Shown in pieces: positions 11,112-21,992 of a stretch of 64,000 bases of DNA. Within the stretch, counting starts at the first letter, position 1. Each line of letters opens with the position of its first letter. Location: assembly GCA_029237695.1 (NCBI GenBank), contig CM055272.1:16542042-16606041 (forward strand), given 5' to 3'. The notes beneath the pieces were generated by a model that searched no databases, was not told the origin of the DNA, and saw only the letters and a program-made list of their open reading frames with translations. The position numbers and the translations under genes were made by a program. The stretch comes from Conchocele bisecta. Lineage: Eukaryota; Mollusca; Bivalvia; Lucinida; Thyasiridae.

Positions 11112-11405
11112 TGTTATCCCCTCGCAGACGGGCACAAGGGAATATAGCGTTAGTCCATGTGCGAATATGCGTACGTAATTGTTAGTAACACCTTTCAATC
11201 AGTAACGTCACGGTCTGAACCGCTTCGACGATTTTGATAATATTTAGCCACAATGTGCGTCTTGGAAGCCGAATGGCACTTTGATTTGCATACAACCCGT
11301 GTCTGACCGCCCAAGGTCAAGGTCACTGAGGACGTCCCCCTGTTTGTAAGGCAAGCACGTTTTTTTTATTATCAAGGCTGCCAGTGAGGGGATTAGCTTA
11401 GTGAT
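11112..11405 (+). repeat. Dispersed TATCCCCTCGC repeat, copy 1
   Basis: Shares TTATCCCCTCGC, TAGTCCATGT, AAGGTCAAGGTCACTGAGGA and ATCAAGGCTG with the copy at 33258-33712. No termini were recognised. Confidence 0.7.
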
Positions 11406-11503
11406 AATGATACCCTTGTTTCATTTGAATAAGCACATATAGACAAATTAGTTTTGGAGAATTGAGGAGAAAGCAGAAATGCCTGTATAATGCTTCTTTC
11501 CTA

Positions 11504-11863
11504 AGAGCTCCAGATAAGCTGTGTATTTGCTTGGAATACCCAATTAAAATCAGAAATCTGAACTAGCAAGTATCAAAAAGCAATAAAAAAATTGTAGTAT
11601 ATCATGCTACAGAAAATAAATAAACAGACCACAAATATAGCATATTTTTCTTATTTTCCATGAAAACACATCTAAGGAGACAATTCTAATGAAATGCCAA
11701 GACATGTTTTCATTTCGAAGCAAACTATTCAATAATTGCTGTCTGTTGATGCGTAAATAGTAGTGTGATTTTATTTTACCCAATTAAAATTTTGAAATAA
11801 CCAATTGGTTCAGAAATGATGGAGTGACAATACTCCGTTACTAAGTCCTTATCTGGAGTCCTG
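11504..11863 (+). mobile_element. F1 foldback element
   Basis: AGAGCTCCAGATAAGCTG start and TTATCTGGAGTCCTG end. Part of one palindrome arm has been lost (about 360 of 390 bp). Confidence 0.8.
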
Positions 11864-12090
11864 TAAGCGTTTTTTTTTTCTTACACAAACTGAGCCTGCT
11901 TCACATGATGTCAGAAGACGATGTTTCTAATATTTTTTTATCGGGTATCGTTCATGTAAATATATATTTTCAAAGTCAATATAAGTGGAGTTTTCTGTAT
12001 GTATTTATATGTGTATTAACTAAGATTATTTTCAGGTAGTTGAGCCTCTAGCGTGTCCCATGAATTGTAAATTTAGTGGATGTTGTTATA

Positions 12091-12329
12091 TGTGGCTGTG
12101 TCTGGAGAAATGGGATTTATGGGTTTTGCGACCAGTGTAGATCCAGATCAGCCTGTCCATCCTCACAGTCTGATCAGGATCAGCACTGTTCGCCATTTCA
12201 TCAATGAAACACTTGTCATGTTGGTAACGAGCAATAGAGATTGTTATCACTCTACAGGAGTGAGCTATTTGATCAGGAGCTACACTGGTCACAAATCCCA
12301 TAATCCCCATTTCTCCAGCCAGAGCCACA
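12091..12329. mobile_element. J1 element
   Basis: About 239 bp with inverted ends GTGGCTGTGTCTGGAGAAAT / ATTTCTCCAGCCAGAGCCAC. Interior has GTGTAGATCCAGATCAGCC and GTCTGATCAGGATCAGCACT. The overlapping ORFs on both strands are by-products. Confidence 0.85.
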
Positions 12330-12403
12330 TTTCATCACTTTCAGGTTTTGGTATTAATTTACAGTCTTCCTTTTGTATATCCTTTAATGTATACTTTACA
12401 CTG

Positions 12404-12750
12404 TGCTCCAGATAAGGTGCGTATTGGCGTATTTTACGCACTTATGTTAGCAGAATACGCACTGATTATCAAAAGAAGGAGTACAAAATACTCGTACCAA
12501 TGTGAAAATATGCATTGATTTTAAAATTGAGTTGAACATTTACTTAGTTGAGATGCAGAAAGCAAACAGTGTTTACTTTTTGCAGCTCACATAAGGGAAT
12601 TTTTTAATTTGTTTTGTTTTTTTTATCATTTGTCCCCTATTTAATAAGGAGAAAAATCAATACTACATAAATTTGTAAAAGTAAAATACGCATTGAATTT
12701 GAAATCTGGGGGTATAATACTCTTTAGATACAAAACTTTTCTGGAGCTCT
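12404..12750 (+). mobile_element. G3 element, near complete
   Basis: Starts GCTCCAGATAAGGTGCGTAT and ends TTCTGGAGCTCTG. About 347 bp, with a central imperfect hairpin near AAGCAAACAGTGTTTACTTT. Confidence 0.8.
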
Positions 12751-13059
12751 GCTTTACATGCTGTTTATAATGCCACTTCCTTGATTGTTCTTTCCATGAA
12801 AACAAGCATTTCAGATTTCAAATATTCAGAAACTTGAACATTATTTTCTTATAAATAAAATCATGTGACTTGATTCATCAAGTGCACCAAGTGTTGATGT
12901 TGCAATGCATGCATAAAACTGAAATATTGCCAACATATGATACATGTACTTTTGTCTCAATCAAGCCAGTTATTAGTTTTATTTGCAAAACTGAAATTAT
13001 TGAGCCGAATAAACTTTGTTCTTTTTGATATAATTTTGGAGTTTAGCAGACCAACGAAA

Positions 13060-13530
13060 GCCAGAGCTCCAGTAGCCTATTTCATCAACATTGCAAAGTA
13101 TACTTTACTAGCAAAGTATACTTTGAGGGAGTAATCATTTATTTTTCCAGAAATGCATTATTTCACATAGAACTAACAAATGCATATATTTCATGATTAA
13201 AAGTATGCAGAATTATTATACTGAATTTATTACATTATCACAGCCATTAAATGGCTGTGATAATGTAATAAATTCAGTATAATAAAAATTAATAAATTTT
13301 TAAAAAAATTGAAAATTTCTCCCTCAAAGTATACTTTGCTACTAAAGTATACTTTGCAATGTTGATGAAATAGGTTACAGATAAGGTGCATATTGGTGTA
13401 TTTTTTTCAGCTCAAATAAGTGAGAGAAAAACAACATGTAATAACTTCATTAATCCATTTGCAGAAATAAAATACTCATTGAATTTGAAATCACAGCATA
13501 TACTACTCTTTAGACGCAAAGGAATTTTAG
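13060..13530 (+). mobile_element. G4 fragment interrupted by H2
   Basis: AGAGCTCCAG at 13063 continues as ATAAGGTGCATATTGGTG at 13381 after the H2 insertion. The interior is shortened and the right end is decayed. Confidence 0.7.
13073..13377. mobile_element. H2 element nested in G4
   Basis: 305 bp, TAGCCTATTTC...GAAATAGGTTA, with CAG on both sides (13070-13072; 13378-13380). Intact G copies have one CAG at this position, so a 3-bp target duplication is supported. Confidence 0.9.
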
Positions 13531-13621
13531 CAAATTTATCGAGCCCAGATAGCTATCTCGAGCCCAGCTATCTCTGTAGCCTATTTCATCAACCTATCAA
13601 CACTTGATCAATCAGGACCAG

Positions 13622-13924
13622 TAGCCTATTTCATCAACATCGCAAAGTATACTTTAGTAGCAAAGTATACTTTGAGGGAGAAATTTTCAATTTTATGATA
13701 AATTTATTAATTTTTATTATACTGAATTTATTACATTATCACAGCCAATTTGGCTGTGATAATGTAATAAATTCAGTATAATAATTCTGCATACTTCTGA
13801 TCATGAAATATATGCATTTGTTAGTTCTATATGAAATAATGCATTTCAGGAAAAATAAATGATTTCTCCCTCAAAGTATACTTTGCTAGTAAAGTATACT
13901 TTGCAATGTTGATGAAATAGGCTA
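13622..13924. mobile_element. H3 element
   Basis: 303 bp, same family as H2 in opposite orientation. Flanked by CAG on the left and CTG on the right. A second broken H end (TAGCCTATTTCATCAACC) lies at 13577-13595. Confidence 0.85.
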
Positions 13925-14338
13925 CTGGTAAGACTCGACGGTAATTCAGACTTAGTGGGAAACGTGATTAGGCATTTGATGTTTGTAAAATGAAACGTGT
14001 TTGCCATGTGCTATTTAGAGCTCTGATACTCGTATTGTTGGCGCATGTATTTTTGTTCTGCTCCTGGTTATCTGGCGGGAACATAGCTCTCACTCCAGAT
14101 AAGCTTCATATCTTCACGTTAGTTTTGTAATATTGATCTTGTTTCGCCATGTGAGCATATCATTTTCATGTTTATTTGAATTTTATGTACTTTCAACAGT
14201 TTCATAAAAAAAAAACCACTCACTATTTTTGTATAGAAATTTGCGTTGCCATTAGAATGAACTCTTGTCTAATCTGGAGTGTTGATAATTTACCAATATA
14301 ATCAACCACACAGCATTATAAAACCGGATATATTTCAG

Positions 14339-14733
14339 CGCTCCAGATAAGCTGCATATTTGCTTAAATACCCAATTAAAATTGCCAAAAAAAAAATTGA
14401 AATCAGAAGTAGCTAGTATCAAAAAGCAATACAAAATTTATGGTACCTTTATCATGCTGCAGAAAACAATAAACAGACCACAAATATAGCATATTTTTCT
14501 TATTTTCCATGAAAACACATCTTGGTATTTCATTAGAATTGTCCAAAGAGACAATTCTAATGAAATGAACAAGATATGTTTTCATTTTGAAGCAAACTAT
14601 TCAATAATTGCGGTCTGTTGATGTGTAAACAGTAGTGTGATTTTATTTTACTCAATTAAACTTTGAAATACCCAATTGCTTCAGAAATGATAGAGTGACA
14701 ATACGCAATTACTAATTCCTTATCTGGAGCCCT
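14339..14733 (+). mobile_element. F2 foldback element, complete
   Basis: About 395 bp, GCTCCAGATAAGCTGC to TTATCTGGAGCCCTG. The central palindrome pairs CATTAGAATTGTC with GACAATTCTAATG near 14530-14566. Confidence 0.85.
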
Positions 14734-14832
14734 GCTGTTTGCTAAGATATCTTCACAAGCCTTGAAGGGTGAGCCCTTCCAACAGGGCAGACCACTATCT
14801 ATCTTAATGTTAGCCAAACAGTACATACATGT

Positions 14833-14935
14833 ACAGGGCTCCAGATAAGCGTTGTGTCTAAAGCGTACTATACCCCCTGATTTAAAAAATACCTTATCAA
14901 AATCCATTCCAGTTATTTAGGGATGAAAGAACAGG
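14833..14935 (-). mobile_element. Fused G-end and B-end remnants
   Basis: A minus-strand G terminus (GGGCTCCAGATAAGCG, ACCCCCTGATTT) runs into a B right end (ATCCATTCCAGTTATTTAGG). Confidence 0.55.
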
Positions 14936-15164
14936 TTAATGAAATAGTTTGATGTTCACCCCTTTTCTAATTAATGAAATAGTCGGATATTTACATGGAA
15001 GCGTCCACTCCTGTTACTCGGGGATCTGCAGTCTAGTACACTGTTTTCCAATCACATGTCATATCATTGTGATGATACTGACAAACGGGACCAAGTGTGT
15101 TATTCCAGACCAGTGTAGACCCGTATGCAGCTTCATCCAGGTGAAACACGTCATTGGCTATAAC

Positions 15165-15352
15165 AGAGCTCCAGTTAAGGTGCGTAATTTGGAGGTAAAT
15201 TTCTTATTTCTCCATCAAAAATGGCAAGTTGGGAGTGCTTTAGAATCGTCTCGATGAGACGATTCTAAAGCACTCCCAACTTGCCATTTTTGATGAAGAA
15301 ATAACAAAATTTCACCCAAGTTGGTCAAATTAAGCACCTTAACTGGAGCTCT
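15165..15352. mobile_element. Foldback element A3, intact
   Basis: 188 bp, AGAGCTCCAGTTAAGG ends and a near-perfect hairpin with apex AGAATCGTCTCGATGAGACG. Confidence 0.85.
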
Positions 15353-15401
15353 GAATAATTGTATAATGTTGGCACTGGTCCGACTGTGGATTGTTGTTAA
15401 C

Positions 15402-15540
15402 TTAACCCTTTCAACCCCAGATAACTGGAATGGAAGGTGATATGTTAATTTAACTCTTAGACCGCTACTCACAACAATTGTCGTCTGCTGTTGCTTTTAT
15501 ATCTTCCCTTATTTCTCAAGAAAAACATGGTTTGACACCA
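15402..15540. mobile_element. B4 and C half-elements joined at TTAA
   Basis: TTAACCCTTTCAACCCCAG (B end, 15402) runs to a second TTAA at 15450. A C-type half follows (CTCTTAGACCGCTACTCAC, CGTCTGCTGTTG) and decays after about 15540. Confidence 0.6.
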
Positions 15541-16039
15541 TTTATGTGTCGACAGGCCACATTTTCTTAGCATTTTCTGTGGCGTGTCACATACTGTTGA
15601 AGTACTCATGGATATAAATAGTTGGTTGGAGTACTCGCGTATATACAGGGCTCCAGATAAAGAATTAGTAATTGAGTATTGTCGCCATCATTTCTGAAGC
15701 AATTGGGTATTTCAAAATTTTAATTTTTGGATAAGATAAAATCACACTACTGTTTACACAGACAGACAGCAAGTATTGAATAGTTTGCTTCGAAATGAAA
15801 ACATGTCTTGGCATTTCATTAGAATTGTCTCCTTGGATACAATTCTAATGAAATACCAAGATGTGTTTTCATGGAATATAACAAAAATATGCTATATTTG
15901 TGGTCAGTTTATTGTTTTATGTAGCATGATAAATGTTCCACAAATTTTTTATTGCTTTTTGATACTCACTACTTCCCGATTTCAATTGGGTTTTTGGCAA
16001 TTTTAATTGGGTATTTAAGCAAATACGCAGCTTATCTGG

Positions 16040-18433
16040 TTACGTTTTTATCTTTGGCTCTTTTGTTACCTGGGAGTTGAATTGGGTTATTGCCCATTAT
16101 AAACTGATCCTAACTGCTTTTGGGAGGGGCCAAGTGAATCTGGTGTGGCGAGGACCCGACATCCGATCAGGATTATTCTGAATTCAGGGCTGAATATAGT
16201 TTTGTTATTGTAAATATTCAGTTCTGATTTTTGGATTTTCCCCCCATTTGTACATGTACTTGAAAATGTACATGTACTTGTACAGGTAATATCACAGGTG
16301 GAAGACTCGGACCTATGACACCAACAAAAATGCCTATTAAAAAAATCCCATTACCCCACCCACTTGGTCTCGTACAGTACCATATGCTATATAAAGGTGA
16401 GTATAAATAGGGCTATTATAGAAAAAGCCCTCTCTTTTCCGGCTCGCACAAACACAATAAACATTGATTAAATGTATGACTTCTGTCTCTGGCAATTGAT
16501 AAAGGTATTAGGTGTGTGAATATACTCACTTCAAATCGCTGTTTCCAGCATTTATTCAGTTATTCGCATTTTGTATACCCCATCCAAAGCGAAATTTGCG
16601 TGTACGAAAGAATCTCACACAGAATCGGAGGCTGTCCGGCGTGGATTATCGGTCATATTTGGCCGATAGCTGATCGCCAGCTCAAACTAAAGTCGTGCAC
16701 CATGACCATATACATAAGAGACTCCAACCATACAAAGTTCGTCCAATTGCGATCGTTCGCCGATCTAAAAAACACTTTTTTCTAATTTCATTGGCTTTCA
16801 TTCATGATTCGCGTACAATCAGATTATGTCTTCCGGAAACCCTGAAAAGGGAAAGTCCTTGCGTCTATTTTTAGGTTTAGCCAATCAGAGATGTTCTTAC
16901 ATAGACGCTTCAGTGCTTGTATTATGGAAGATGGTGCATTGACCCAGTTCCAGATAATGAACGAAATTATAGAAAAAAATGTTTTTTAGATCGGCTAACG
17001 ATCACAATTGGACGAACTGTGTATGGTTGGAGTCTCTAATGTATATGGTCATGGTGCACGACTTTAGTTTGAGCTGGCGGTCAGCTATCGGCCAAATATG
17101 ACCGATAATCCAGCCGGACGGCCTCCGATTCTGTGTGAGATTCTTTCGTACACGCAAATTTCGCTTTGGATGGGGTATACAAAATGCGAATAACTGAATA
17201 AATGCTGGAAACAGCGATTTGAAGTGAGTATATTCACACACCTAATACCTTTATCAATTGCCAGAGACAGAAGTCATACATTTAATCAATGTTTATTGTG
17301 TTTGTGCGAGCCGGAAAAGAGAGGGCTTTTTCTATAATAGCCCTATTTATACTCACCTTTATATAGCATATGGTACTGTACGAGACCAAGTGGGTGGGGT
17401 AATGGGATTTTTTTAATAGGCATTTTTGTTGGTGTCATAGGTCCGAGTCTTCCACCTGTGATATTACCTGTACAATTACGAAAGAATCTCACACAGAATC
17501 GGAGGCTGTCCGGCGTGGATTATCGGTCATATTTGGCCGATAGCTGATCGCCAGCTCAAACTAAAGTCGTGCACCATGACCATATACATAAGAGACTCCA
17601 ACCATACAAAGTTCGTCCAATTGCGATCGTTCGCCGATCTAAAAAACACTTTTTTCTAATTTCATTGGCTTTCATTCATGATTCGCGTACAATCAGATTA
17701 TGTCTTCCGGAAACCCTGAAAAGGGAAAGTCCTTGCGTCTATTTTTAGGTTTAGCCAATCAGAGATGTTCTTACATAGACGCTTCAGTGCTTGTATTATG
17801 GAAGATGGTGCATTGACCCAGTTCCAGATAATGAACGAAATTATAGAAAAAAGTGTTTTTTAGATCGGCTAACGATCACAATTGGACGAACTGTGTATGG
17901 TTGGAGTCTCTAATGTATATGGTCATGGTGCACGACTTTAGTTTGAGCTGGCGGTCAGCTATCGGCCAAATATGACCGATAATCCAGCCGGACGGCCTCC
18001 GATTCTGTGTGAGATTCTTTCGTACACGCAAATTTCGCTTTGGATGGGGTATACAAAAGGCGAATAACTGAATAAATGCTGGAAACAGCGATTTGAAGTG
18101 AGTATATTCACACACCTAATACCTTTATCGATTGCCAGAGACAGAAGTCATACATTTAATCAATGTTTATTGTGTTTGTGCCAGCCGGAAAAGAGAGGGC
18201 TTTTTCTATAATAGCCCTATTTATACTCACCTTTATATAGCATATGGTACTGTACGAGACCAAGTGGGTGGGGTAATGGGATTTTTTTTTTAATAGGCAT
18301 TTTTGTTGGTGTCATAGGTCCGAGTCTTCCACCTGTGGGTAATATATGGGATTTAGTACTAAACCCATTGACCCGGCCTTAAATGACCTTGGCTGTTGAT
18401 AGGCCGTTAAACCCCAACAAACAAACAAACAAA
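16040..18433 (+). mobile_element. SINE N1 (5'-truncated) split by element O
   Basis: N sequence occupies 16040-16292 and 18338-18433, ending in (AAAC)n. Its 12-bp target duplication lies in F3. The uninterrupted N3 copy at 26215-26545 shows the empty site of the O insertion. Confidence 0.85.
16293..18337. mobile_element. hAT-like foldback element O with internal rearranged copy
   Basis: Ends CACAGGTGGAAGACTCGG and complement, flanked by 8-bp GGTAATAT (16285-16292; 18338-18345); the N3 empty site has it once. An 8-bp duplication fits hAT transposases. The long arms (about 480 bp) surround a roughly 200-bp loop near 16790-16990. The arm-loop-arm unit is present twice: 16293-17460, then a partial second unit 17476-18337. 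There is no transposase, so it is non-autonomous. The 79-89-residue frames in the arms look like inverted-repeat by-products. Confidence 0.9.
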
Positions 18434-18459
18434 CAGCTTATCTGGAGCTCTGTATATAT

Positions 18460-19470
18460 CAACTTGCCACATCATGTCAAATGGATGTGAATGAGGTGTG
18501 GCCAGTCTAGCTATAATTAGTCAGTGCAGCACATGTGCAGCCTGAACAGGATCCACTACGTTTATTAGTAGCATGATAAATGATTCACCAACTACATAGC
18601 AAACAGTGAAGCCCCTGATCAGTCTGCGCGATCTGGGGCTGCACTGGTCGCAAACACATTTGGGACACTCACTTTAGTTTATACTATGCTATGACACATT
18701 ATACATACATTGGCTGATCCGTCTTGGTACGACAAATTCACAAACTCTTATTTGTATGTGACAAACAGTGAATGCCCTGATCATACTACGCAGATGTGCT
18801 GGCTGATCTGGGGCTACACTGGTCACAATTATATCTCATTTACGCCACTCCTATTCTGATTTTGGGATTTTCCCCCCCAATGCTGCAGGTTAAAATGTGA
18901 TGAACCCGTTTGCCCGGCCTTACATGACCGTAGCTGTTGATAGGCCGTTAAACACTAATAAACAAACAAACAAACAAACAAATACACCACTCCTCATGTT
19001 TCATGCAGGGTTCAAGCTAGCTAGCCCTTCAAAATAGGGAGAAGTTTTCACTGAAAAATTGGGAAAATAAACCATTTTCCCAAATATCGTGAAAAAGACA
19101 ATTTAGGAAGAGAATTCGCCCTGTAAACTGATACATATCATGAACTGGGTCGCAGTTAATACATAAACTAGTGGTGTGTGACAAACTGAAGTCCCTGATC
19201 ACGTGAGTAATCTCACATTTAGACCACCCCTCATGCTTATCATCTTCTACAGGGGGCGTTAAAAATTCACAAACTATCGGCACATCACAAACAGTGCATG
19301 AAGGCCATGATTAGGTTATACAGATGGGTGGCTGATATCTAATATTTAGACCAATCCTCATGTATCATCAAATATATGGGCTGATCAAACTTGGTAGCAA
19401 CTAATATATTTCACAAACTGTTGGTAAATGACAAACAGTAAACGCCCAGATCAGACAATGCAGATTATCA
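18460..19470 (+). repeat. Decayed J-like tandem region, part 1
   Basis: Segments of about 150-200 bp recur with CAAACAGTG...CCTGATCA...GGCTGATCTGGGGCTACACTGGTC and TTTAGACCACTCCTCATG-like text. Units are strongly diverged. N2 sits inside. Confidence 0.5.
18853..18986 (+). mobile_element. SINE N2, 5'-truncated
   Basis: Begins ATTCTGATTTTGGGATTTTC and ends GCCGTTAAAC plus (AAAC)n. Flanked by CCACTCCT at 18845-18852 and 18987-18994. Confidence 0.85.
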
Positions 19471-19516
19471 ACATAATCATGGGCGATTTTCAACTGGTGG
19501 AATTCAATCAAATTGA

Positions 19517-19756
19517 ACTCTTACACCGCTATCTTAATTTTTGTGTCGTCTGCTGTTTATTTTCTATTTAACATTTTTATCATCAAAAACATGCTTTGAC
19601 AGCATTTTAGAATAATATACATGCTTTGACAGCACTTCAGAATCATTTCCAGTGGAAATGATTCTGAAGTGCTGTCAAAACATGTTTTTATTGATAAATA
19701 AGGCAAGATATAAAATCAACAGGAGATGACAATTGTTGTGAGTAGCGGTCTAAGGG
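19517..19756. mobile_element. TTAA element C1
   Basis: 240 bp with ends CTCTTACACCGCTA / TAGCGGTCTAAGGG, right flank TTAA (19757), left flank mutated to TGAA. Hairpin GACAGCACTTCAGAATCATT with its arm around 19640-19690. Confidence 0.8.
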
Positions 19757-19767
19757 TTAAGCCACTC

Positions 19768-19852
19768 CTCGTGCTACATATCAGCTACACGTGCTACATA
19801 TCAACTACACGTGCTACATATCAGCTACACGTGCTACATATCAGCTACACGT
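19768..19852 (+). repeat. 20-bp minisatellite, four units
   Basis: Unit GTGCTACATATCAGCTACAC repeated about four times with one A/G variant. Confidence 0.85.
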
Positions 19853-19973
19853 GATCTGGATTGTAGGCTTGGCAACGTCATCTCCAGTATACAAACTGCT
19901 GAATCAGTATCCGTGAACTGCAATACGTTTTGCAGTTTTGCAGCAGTGTCCGTGCGAGCTTGGGAGACTTTTT

Positions 19974-20477
19974 AAAGGTACATGCCCACTCAGTAGGCAC
20001 AAAATGTTCTGTATATCAGAGACGTCATCCGAGACATTTCCTGCCAAAATAAACATTCATTCACCATTTTCCCACATAATGATTGGCATTAATATACATT
20101 TTATATCGGACATAAATTTCCACACTGATATCAGGGGCGATAACCATGTTTCTTTAAAATGTTAACGGACATTACTATTTATTCTCTGTATTTATTTTTT
20201 TATGTGCAATGATCATACTATATAATCTGTCGAAAATGCAATTGTTTTAGGCAACGCATTTAATTTGTATAAATAATTAAAAAATATCATGCCTCATTTG
20301 CATATGAAAATAGCCTGGTACCTCCGCGCGTCAGTCAGTAAAATAAATATTACTAAATGATTATAGCTGTATAGCGGGCACTCGTAATTTTTAGAACTGG
20401 TGGAATAGTGCATGACACAATTATACACTTATTTAATTCCTATATTAGTACATTTTGTACTGAGTGTGCATCTTTTA
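19974..20477. mobile_element. Element Z, about 500 bp
   Basis: Imperfect inverted ends near AAGGTACATGCCCACTCAGT and ACTGAGTGTGCATCTTTT. A second partial copy is at 37953-38155. No ORF of note. Confidence 0.55.
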
Positions 20478-20495
20478 ATTGCGAATGTCCCTTAA

Positions 20496-20716
20496 CCCTT
20501 TCCCTGATAGAAACGACTTTTCACGCCTCTGCAGAAGATGTATTTTGAAAACATTGTTGGAAAAGGAGAAATTGCTTGTAACAAGCAATTTCTCCTTTTC
20601 CCACAATGTTTTCTACTCTATCAGATAATTTAACCATCATTTGACCCAGCATTTGGTTCTTTTATTCAGATGTTTTCGATTTGAAAGAGTCGAAATATCG
20701 CAAAACAGGGAAAGGG
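20496..20716. mobile_element. TTAA element L
   Basis: 221 bp flanked by TTAA (20492-20495; 20717-20720), ends CCCTTTCCCTG / CAGGGAAAGGG. Internal hairpin GGAGAAATTGCTTG/CAAGCAATTTCTCC. Only copy in the window. Confidence 0.85.
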
Positions 20717-20769
20717 TTAAAATACCCATTCGCGTATAATGAGGCAAAGATTCAAAACTTTAAATTGCC

Positions 20770-21190
20770 CTCTTGGATGTGAGACCTAGCTAGCTTGGCT
20801 CAATACTGTTGTATCAGTCATTAGTGATTCAAATGGACAGTGTAGTCCCAGATCAGAATGCGCGGATGATCTGGGGCTATACTGGGTGTAAACATCTTTG
20901 AACCGCCCTCGTGGTGTTGCACACACAATTCATGAGGTGGTCTCATCTTGACAACATGATTGTAGGATTAATGCATGACAATCACGCTAATACTTATCAG
21001 ACAGTGCAGGCTGATCTGGTGACTACACTGGTCGCAAACACTTTTGAAACACCCTCACGGTGTTCACACACACTATTCATGGAGTGATAAAAACTGGCAA
21101 CTCGTCACAGCTAATTGTAGGCTTTGCCACGTCATACATATCCAGGCAGGATGGATGTAAATCCAATATTATTGTACTCTCAACATGGCC
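20770..21190 (+). repeat. Decayed J-like tandem region, part 2
   Basis: Two to three diverged segments with GGCTGATCTGG..ACTACACTGGTCGCAAAC and ACACTATTCATGGAGTG-like text. Confidence 0.45.
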
Positions 21191-21196
21191 TGATAT

Positions 21197-21533
21197 GTGG
21201 CTGTGACTGGAAAAAATGGGGCTTATGGGATTTGTGTGAAGTGTAGCCTGATAACGATTGCTTATTAGAAGCGAGATGTGCATTGATGGATGGCACTCAG
21301 TGCAGATCCTGATCAGACATGTGCAGATGCACAGGCTGATCTGGATCTACACTGGTTGCATTTCTCCAGTCACTGCCACATACAGTACACATTTTTTCTT
21401 GTGGTCTTTTGTCACTGTGCCACCGCGGACATAACATATTTAAAGTGGTTGATCACCGCAGATGCACAGGCTGATCTGGAGATCTACACAGGTTGCAAAA
21501 CCCATAAGCCCCATTTCTCCAGTCACAGACACA
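21197..21533. mobile_element. J2 element plus duplicated J end
   Basis: J2 spans 21197-21380 (GTGGCTGTGACTGG to CAGTCACTGCCAC). A second J right half follows at 21450-21533. Another bare J core lies at 21660-21735. Confidence 0.7.
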
Positions 21534-21745
21534 TAAAACAACAATATACATGATGTATGCCGTTGGACAGACTTTGGTTGAATCTGCTTGTTGTGATCAG
21601 TGCCATAAGGAAGTTTATTGCATAAATGGGCTTTTGTTAGTACCATGACAACTGACTGAATGGTGAACAGTGCAGACCCAGCGCATGCGCTGAAATGGGT
21701 CTACACTGGTAGCAAAAGTCGTATGCCCATTTCTCAGAAAGATCA

Positions 21746-21992
21746 GGGGGGCGTTTCACTAAACTATGTACGACTAAAATGTTCGTAAGTGCCAAATTAT
21801 GATTGCCTGTAAATTTGACATGAAGAATGTTTTTTTTAAATGTAAACCATTATTGGATTTACATTTATGGAGCATAGGCTGCATATGCAGCCTATGCTCA
21901 ATAAATGTAAATCCATCGATTGAAATTTCCAGACGATCCTAAATTTGCACTTGCGCACATTTTAGTTGTACACAGTTTAGTGAAACAACCTC
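21746..21992. mobile_element. I1 foldback element
   Basis: GGGGGCGTTTCACTAAAC left end; right end TTTAGTGAAACAACC. Centre palindrome GGCTGCATATGCAGCC flanked by TGGATTTACATTTAT arms. Confidence 0.8.

Larger units (their letters stand above)
15647..18452 (-). mobile_element. F3 element split by nested SINE N1 and O
   Basis: F sequence runs 15647-16039 and its last bases AGCTCTG appear at 18446-18452. The split carries a duplication of CAGCTTATCTGG (16028-16039; 18434-18445) from the SINE insertion. Confidence 0.85.

Noticed and set aside
16516..18115. Repeated 79-89-codon ORFs around 16516, 17002 and 17876
   Set aside because: They lie in the inverted arms of element O and mirror each other. 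There is no known domain, and copies are identical because the arms were duplicated recently.
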